Notes under the pieces: generated by a model | Database searches by the model: none | The model's input: only the letters and a program-made list of their open reading frames with translations | Told to the model about the DNA's origin: nothing | Shown here: positions 56,764 to 64,000 of the stretch, one piece after another | Layout: each line of letters begins with the position of its first letter | How positions within the stretch are numbered: the stretch's first letter is position 1 | From: Ceratodon purpureus | Lineage: Eukaryota; Streptophyta; Bryopsida; Pseudoditrichales; Ditrichaceae | Assembly (NCBI GenBank): GCA_014871385.1 | Contig: CM026422.1 | Location: forward strand, 19,772,596-19,836,595 | Length of the DNA: 64,000 bases | Direction: 5' to 3' | Made by a program: the position numbers and the translations under genes

Positions 56764-59700
56764 ATGCAGTCATCAACTTCAACGGAAGAGTGCTCGGCCA
56801 TCTCTTCTCGAGGGGAGGAATTAGGGCAACCGAGGGGTCTCAATGCGCCTAGAAACTCCAGGTGGTCGAAGACGAAGAAAGTGGGGGGTAGGGGAGCAGG
56901 GCGCGTGCAGGCACACGTTGTGGTTCAAGGTGGTGCAGAATTTGGGTCCGAGACTGAGAAGTATAGCCTTTCTGGCAGAGGCAATGGCGCAGCTTCTCAT
57001 AATGAGAAGCACGGTACCACTCTTCTGTCAAAGGAAGATGACTCCACGAAAAGCAGTGAAACCATGCAGGTGGCGTCCAAGCCAAAGGTAGTGCGGCCAT
57101 GGATAAGTTCTCTAGATGGTCATTTGGATTTCAGTTGTCTCCCACTCTCGCCTGTGTTTTGCTTTCACTGAAGTTGCTGCTCTTGTGGTTCATTACTCAC
57201 AGAGTTTGTATCAGGTCTGTGTTGCGAGACCAAGGGGGAGGAAGGCGAGGCCGGAGAAAAAACCCACTGGGTCATCTCAGCCACTTCTGACCCGGAATGT
57301 CATCATGCCGTCCCAGAAGCAAGAGGGACTTGAAGCTGACGTTGCCGGTTTTGGAGTGGAGACGCTGGTGGTAGCAGATTCTGTTTACAATAAAGAACTC
57401 AGGTACTTGATCACCCTCTCTGTCTCCTGAACTTTCACCTTTGTAGAGGGGATATTGGATCACCGTATGTTAGTCGCCTCTCTATATTGTGAAGATGGTT
57501 GTTGGATTTAATGCTAACTTCTTTAGTTTGGTTCTGGTTGCAGCTGGCTTGCATTTAATTGGCGGGTGTTGCATATGGCACTTGATTCTCGCACACCGCT
57601 CCTTGAGGTAGAAACCTGGTACCGAGATTAGTACTCTCCTTTTCTTGCCCTCGGTTGTAATGGATTGTTCGAGTGAAAGAGTACACCTGTTCAGATACAT
57701 GTAATCGTGATTTTCAGAGATTGCGGTTCTTGGCCATCTCTGCTCGCAATTTAGACGAGTTCTTCTGTAATCGTGTTGGAGCACTGAAGAGGCAAGAAGC
57801 TGCAGGAGTGGAAAACCTCATTACTATTGAACCACGAATGGCCTGGACTCCTCACCAACAGCTGAAACATGTTGCACGGTGAGAATATCGCGTGAGACAA
57901 TGCATGGAATGTTTTCCAGTTCTTGACCTAACATTCTTGTAATGCTGCTTTGGTTTGACTGGACAGCCAATTCTGTGTTAATAAATGCTGTATTTTAAAT
58001 GTAATATGGTCACCGACACTGAAACTTGTTTAATACAGGGAAGTGCGGTTGATGGTGGACACCCAAATTGCTTGTTTAACAGATGAAGTTTTGCCTGCTC
58101 TGGAAAAGAAAGGGGTGAATCTGGTTGATTATGACGAGCTTCATTCGCACGAGAAGGATCTGGTAGGAATTGCTCTTTAAATACATTTGGGTATTGCTGT
58201 GATAATTTATAGGTTTACACGTTTGGTCTCCCTTCTCGCTAGACTGTTTTGTCGGTATATATGTTTCCATACCATCTGCTCTTGCAGTTGATAATATGCT
58301 TATGATATAGTCGTTGAGAGTTCTACTTTCAATAGCAACCTATGCAGGTCGGCACCCCATTTTTTGCTTCGCCATACGATTATTTTGTATGTCTTAATCA
58401 ATGAGAGAACGTGTCACTTAAAAACCTTATTAAAATCTTGCTGTTTTTGAATTCAACATTGTGTTGGCTCAGCTCAGGCTCTACTTCAAGTCATCGTTGG
58501 AGCCTATTCTTACACCTTTGGCAGTGGATCCGGGGCATCCATTTCCCTACATTGGTAACTTGACATCAAGTATTGCAGTGGTATGAATCTCTGTTCTTAA
58601 TCACATGAATAGTTGTACTTTGAATAGCTAGATTTTTCGTGACATTTTTCACTGGCAGCATTGAACATTCATGTGTAGACTTGACTAGTATTGGAGTTAC
58701 CATTACATATCCTCAACTAACTTTGATATGAGTTGCATGTGATGTACTTTTTCCTTTCCATCGGTAGTACTGTGCAGCTGAATTAATGTGTTGATGCAGG
58801 TGATCAGAGACCCTTACGACGACGCAATGCAATTTGCCATTGTTTCTGTGCCCTCTGGATTGAATCGGTGGAAGAGCTTGGCGTTCACTAAATCTGATAA
58901 GTACGTTTATTGCACCTAATTATCCAGAGAGCATGTTTCCTGGATTATTAATTTATGTTCCGCATTCTCTTGAATACGTGGACAACAGTTGATTGAGATG
59001 CTCGCTGATGGTTTCCTTTAATTGACCTAAGGTTTGGGTATTGACCTGGCCAGGCAGAAGAGGAATACATTTGTGTCAGTGGAGCAAATTATTATAAACA
59101 ATTTGGATCTTCTCTTTGGTGGAATGGACATCAAGTCTGCACACGTGTTCAGGACAACACGAAATGCAGATGTTGCTCGGAACGAGGAGGAAGCTGATGA
59201 CCTTCTAGAAATGATAACTGACGAGGTAAGAATGCTCTGTTCACACAAAATCTTGCACTTCATGATTGAGACCCTTTTTCTTTGAAGATTTTGCGTGTGT
59301 ATTTGACGAAAAGCATGTTTCTCAGCTATTCACTCTCATCTGTCCTTTGAACCAGATGAGAGAACTTAGGTTTGCTCCCTTTGTACGACTGGAAGTCGAT
59401 TGCGAGATGCCTCTCGAAGTTGTCCATCGGTTAACTGTTGAGCTGGGTCTTAGTGATAAAGACGATGTCTACAGTATTTGTGGGCCTATGGCTCTCGGAG
59501 GTAAAATGCCTTCCTGACACTTCTGCAAAACAAATATTATAGTTAGAAACTGTGTTGGGAGCTATTAAACTCGACCGTGGTTGTATTCCAATTCAATGAA
59601 CCTCCATGGTTAGTACCTAGGCTGGTGATCATATAAACCTAGAATGACTTCTGTTGTTACCTATCACTGTACTAAACTTTAGGAATTTCTGAGCTACCCT

Positions 59701-62700
59701 TTTAACTTTATAGTTTGGCTTGTCTGCTGTGAACAGAGCTGGATTCATTACCAGTCAAGCACAAGTTGAATTCTCCGCTTGTTTACCCCCCATGGACTGC
59801 TAAGACACATCCTCGGTTACAAGGGGTGAGTCTATTCTTCCATCCGCCATTTGATGGATCTCATATTTTGTCAAGATATGAAAGAGTCTGAATCCGTTGG
59901 CACGGAGAGTGGATATTTACTGAATTTCCCTCATCAACGTGTGCAGGCTGATATTTTCGAAGTAATAAGGAAAGGAGATATCCTTCTTCATCATCCATAC
60001 CACAGTTTTGTTACAAGCACTCAACACTTTGTGGAAGCAGCTGCAAATGATCCAAAGGTAGTAAGCAACCCAACGTTTGGAATCAGGGTTGTATGTGTTT
60101 AAAGGATGTCAAGAATATGCAAAATATTTGCAACTAGTGTCTTGGATGAAATAGTTGTCGAAGTGTATCTGATTAATTTCAGAGCTCTGGTATCTGACAA
60201 AGACTCGTGTCTTAATCCTGAACAAGTTGAATCTGGCATAGCAGTGGGTTAGCAACATCAATTGTTCAACATTTCCCGTTAAAAATTTCAAACTTGAGAA
60301 TTACAGGTGGTAGCTATTAAGGCAACTCTATATCGTACCAGCAACGACAGCCCCATCATCTCTGCACTAGCGAAGGCTGCTGAATCCGGAAAGCAGGTGG
60401 CTGTGTTGGTGGAATTAAAAGCTAGATTTGATGAAGTTCGAAATATGGGATTTGCCCAAAAATTAGAAGTAAGTTGTTCAAACTTTAAATTCTAGAGTAT
60501 TGGCCTACAGTATCATTGTAGTTGAGTATAATTATGTTTTAAGTATTGTCCATTTCCTGGTCTATCAATGTCCCTGTTTACTGAAGTACTTCTAACATAA
60601 TTTCTTGTGTTTGTAGGATGCCGGTTGCAATGTTGCTTACGGACTGGTGGGACTCAAAACACATTGTAAATGCATCATGGTTGTACGGAAGGTATCCTGC
60701 AATTCTAAAACCTTTAGGAACTGTTTTAACAAATTTAAAACTTCTTGATTGAGGCACTGTGATATCTTCTCTTGTTCAATGGATACTGCCAAAAGAAAAT
60801 CTTGTCTAATTTTATAGCTCAATGCTGTGAATCAGTACAACACATCTAAGGAAACGTCAGAAATAATAGTATTTGTCATGCGTTGTGCAGGAGGATGAGA
60901 GACTCCGAACTTACGTCCATATAGGGACCGGAAATTACAACCCTCACACAGCGTCAGTTTACACAGACTTTGGCCTTCTCAGGTTTGACTTCTTTTACCA
61001 TTAATATGCAGCTCATGTTTCTTTGGGAGTTTTTGTTCATTGACGTGATCATTACTCGTGTGAAACGCGAACTGTTCTGTATGTTGAAGGATTAAATGTT
61101 TGCTGTGTGTACGCAGTTGCGATCCTGACCTGGGGATGGATATTACAGATCTCTTTAAATATTTGACTGGTTACCACAGACAGGTGAAACTCTTTAGAGA
61201 GAACTCACAGCATTTTTAGAGAAACAGAATGAATTATTGTTATGCCATTACCTTCTCATAATCACATCTGAAAGCATATCTCTCAAAGTCCTCGCAGATG
61301 GGTATCTTGCCATTATCAGTTCCGATTTTGAACTTTTGATTAAAATGAATATCATACGGGAATTTCTCTTTTCAGGTGGCATTCCGCAAGTTGTTAGTTG
61401 CACCAGGAACCATGCGAAGTGAGTTTATTTGGCTGATAGAGAGGTGTGTACCCACGTTTAATTTGCTTGTTTTTCTGCGTGGAAGACAAATAATTACCTT
61501 CAAATTCGCTCCACAAATGCCAGTCCTAGAGAGGTCACATTATATAAGTGGAACTGCATCTCAGCTTGTCAATGTCAAATCTAGCATATGCAAAGATCGA
61601 GAGGGTTCGCAATGTTTGTCTGATATGTTAGAGCTTGGAACAGGGAGATCACCAATGCTCAAGGGGGAAAGCCTGCAAGCATCATTGTCAAGTGTAACGG
61701 CCTTGATGACCAGGTATGGATTAAATTTATGGGCACAATGTTTGAATCTCTATATTGTTTTCTATTTGGATATCCAGGAGCCTTAATGTAACAAGAATGA
61801 AACGGAAGTGGAACAGTTTGTTTTTTATAGTGGACAATTACTGGTAGGAAGGAGGAAGTCTCGGCTCACAAATAAGCTTGTTTCCTTGACAGGTGATGGT
61901 GACCAAGTTGTATGAAGCTTCTAGAGCAGGTGTAAAAATTGACTGCATAGTTCGAGGAATCTGTCGCATTCGCCCCGGAATTTCAAATGTCAGGTATTGC
62001 ATTTCTTCTTAAAGGCCTTTTTACTTAATCGTTCTAATCATCGGATCAATATTATTTTAAGCAGCTACATTCTCGTTCTGCCACACCATATAAGGAAAAC
62101 TTGGTTCTCTTTTTTATCTCTAACATACGAACATGTGCATCGGGGATTGGAAATGGTGATTTTTCTGCAGTGACAACATACGAGTGGTCAGCATTCTTGG
62201 AAGATTTCTAGAGCATCATCGCGTTTTTCGCTTTGAAAATGGTGAGGTGACGATTATTTAATAAGAGCGCAAGGGAAAAGCTCTCATGTTGATATTTGCA
62301 GACGAATTATGTGGCCCCAACCTCCACGAAATAGTGTCTTACTGGCATATCAAAAGCTATTATCCTGATACATATGTTCTCCTTTCTGAGCAGGAGGGAA
62401 GCCAGAATACTACATAGGCTCAGCTGATTGGATGACTCGCAATCTCACACTCCGAGTCGAAGTCGTGACTCCAGTCGAAGATGAGTCCCTCAAGAAGGAA
62501 CTACAGGTGGAATACAATATCCTCTTCAATTTTCCTTGCAAATCCATTCCTCCATCTCCTAAACATAATCCTCCCAACTTAACTTACATTTGAGATCAAA
62601 CTCTGTGCTTCTGATCTCAGGCGATGCTGGATGCCTGCTTGTGCGACCGTCGAAAAGCATGGGAGATGGGGCCAGATGGACGCTACCAACTTCTGGGAGT

Positions 62701-62899
62701 TGGAACCATGAGGAGCCCACCTCGAAAACACACTCCTCAAGCAGCCTCACCCAACCTCATCACAGCAGTGGAAACCATGGGTCTTCATGAGGGACTCATG
62801 CAGACCGTTGCCAAACGCTGCCGGAAGGCCAAGATGGTGAAGCTTAGAAAAAAGTGTGGAAGCACTGTCAAATCCAGACGTCAATATGACACCAGTTGA
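56764..62899 (+). CDS. PPK1: Polyphosphate kinase, bacterial PPK1 type
   Basis: Twenty-one exons: 56764-57087, 57215-57402, 57544-57607, 57718-57878, 58039-58162, 58473-58580, 58800-58900, 59054-59225, 59356-59500, 59737-59825, 59947-60057, 60307-60468, 60617-60691, 60891-60982, 61117-61183, 61376-61443, 61644-61713, 61893-61993, 62171-62241, 62394-62506 and 62621-62899. Phases agree and give 894 residues. PPK1 reversibly transfers the ATP gamma-phosphate to polyphosphate. The core (about 170-830) shows [78 protein letters not shown] (His599, matching the autophosphorylated His region), [29 protein letters not shown] (second active-site His) and [13 protein letters not shown] Ser/Lys-rich N-terminal extension (about 170 residues) and a basic tail (about 65 residues) lie outside the bacterial core. 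Location is unclear: the N-terminus is not a typical transit peptide. Exons 1 and 2 are least certain. Confidence 0.93.
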
Positions 62900-64000
62900 G
62901 ACCATCTCTCCGAATCTTAATCCTTTTAAATGCAGATGTCAAGCATCCCAAGCATGGTTTGTGACTATATTACGAAGACGAGTTCCTGTTCAACAGTCTA
63001 ATCGAATAACATTGAGATTGTGGACACGTTGAGGTGGGCTATGGATATGAATTCCATGCTCTGGCCATCTTCGGAGGTGCAGATGCTGAAGTCTGCAGAA
63101 GAAATGAGCTTGTGACCGATTCATTAGGGAGAGGCTATATTAACACTCAGCCGTGGGGAGCTCCAAAGGAGCTATGAACCTCTTCATCAGCCTCCAATCA
63201 GTTTTTTGTTACGGTGGTTTTTAATCTTATGTTTGTATTTTTATTTTGAACCAATGGATATTATTTTTACTGGAAATAAAAGCCAAAGGCGAGACAGGAG
63301 CTGGAGCCTCAGTGAATTTTGAAAAATGTTGGATGATCTAAGCAAATATATGTCCACCTTCAAAGGTCATATGGCTTGTGAATTGGATTTGAATGATTAG
63401 GCCTCAGATTGTACCACCTTGGCCACTTCATTTTTAATCCACATTAGTATCTTAGTAAGACCTAGTAGGACTATTTCCAGGTCTGTCTTCGATTTCTGTC
63501 AGCATCTCTTCTTATTTCATTTCACTTAGTTACCTTGAGTTTCCCTACATGCTTGGTTGGCCGACTTAGTGTTGTCAGGATTGGGGTTCAGTTCATGTCA
63601 AGCTTCGATCTTACTGGCGGATAACAGGCTTTTGGGCATATCAAACTAGCACACACGAATCCTGCTTCCATGAAAAATAATCAACAATAGGGGTGTTCAG
63701 AGCACATTTGAGGACCACTTGAAAGACCACTAGATATCATCGCTGGGACCACCATACAAAGAGGACCCGGCATGAGGGCCCCAAACTCACTTGAATTTTA
63801 ATGAGTTGGCAAGATGAGAGTGGACGCTAGAAATAAGTCACTAGAAACTCATCAAGGAGGGTGGGGGGCTTTGTGGAATTGATCATGTTTTTACCGCATT
63901 ATGCATTTTTTGGATCCTGTTGACTACTCCTTGTATCTGGATATAGTTCTTGTATTGTATTTCTGTTGACATGTGAGGTTTGTTTCTGTGTACAGAGGAC
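62900..64000. other. PPK1 3' UTR and downstream DNA
   Basis: A polyadenylation-like AATAAA occurs near 63275 in GGAAATAAAAGCC, about 375 nt past the PPK1 stop, a plausible 3' end. Nothing else was recognised to the window edge. Confidence 0.5.

Noticed and set aside
61376-61786. 136-codon reading through PPK1 intron 16
   Set aside because: The correct PPK1 motif ([13 protein letters not shown]) is in another frame and is reached only by splicing 61443 to 61644.
23407-62899. Bacterial contamination as the source of Ohr and PPK1
   Set aside because: Both genes have GT-AG introns at conserved-motif-preserving positions and lie between typical plant genes.

Overview
This window is nuclear DNA from a land plant. 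The genes have many short exons with GT-AG introns of roughly 70-400 bp, there is an intronless nuclear-type tRNA-Ser, and the intergenic DNA is AT-rich with plant-type non-LTR tails and MITEs. The gene content (a bacterial-type polyphosphate kinase PPK1, an Ohr-type OsmC protein and a gibberellin-oxidase-like dioxygenase) points to a non-seed plant, most likely a bryophyte such as a moss or liverwort. That placement is inference. Eight protein-coding genes could be spliced by hand. Every exon junction used keeps the reading frame and joins conserved family motifs, but no transcript data were available.

Layout. 0.8-2.1 kb (+): a 2-oxoglutarate/Fe(II) dioxygenase resembling GA oxidases. 3.9-10.9 kb (-): a 17-exon nuclear protein of the IDM1/ROS4 type with two Tify-domain-binding domains, three PHD-like fingers and a GNAT domain, preceded by a GC-rich promoter region. 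11-19 kb: AT-rich intergenic DNA with two degenerate tandem arrays, a non-LTR tail, a (TA)n tract, a SINE-like element and a MITE. 19.3 kb (-): tRNA-Ser(UGA). 20.2-22.4 kb (-): a small ankyrin-repeat protein. 23.4-25.6 kb (-): glyoxalase I with a predicted organelle presequence. 26.2-28.2 kb: a MITE and two copies of a promoter-like repeat. 28.8-29.5 kb (+): Ohr/OsmC hydroperoxide reductase. 30.3-36.8 kb (-): a full-size ABCB (P-glycoprotein-like) transporter. 37-49 kb: gene-poor DNA with a third MITE, a second non-LTR tail and a third copy of the promoter-like repeat. 49.2-53.6 kb (-): plastid-type glutamate-cysteine ligase (GSH1). 56.8-62.9 kb (+): PPK1, in divergent orientation to GSH1.

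How the genes relate. GSH1 makes the glutathione precursor, glyoxalase I uses glutathione to remove methylglyoxal, Ohr reduces organic hydroperoxides, and ABCB proteins export organic compounds. Four detoxification genes thus lie within about 30 kb. This may be chance and is flagged as a testable observation.

The least explained structure is a roughly 165-190 bp promoter-like module (TATA box, telo-box-like CCCTAATC, CT-rich leader, conserved splice-donor-like AG|GTAACC). It occurs three times (26.58, 28.03 and 43.93 kb). One copy has a 332-bp TA-flanked MITE inserted exactly in its TATA box, and the sibling copies show the empty site.
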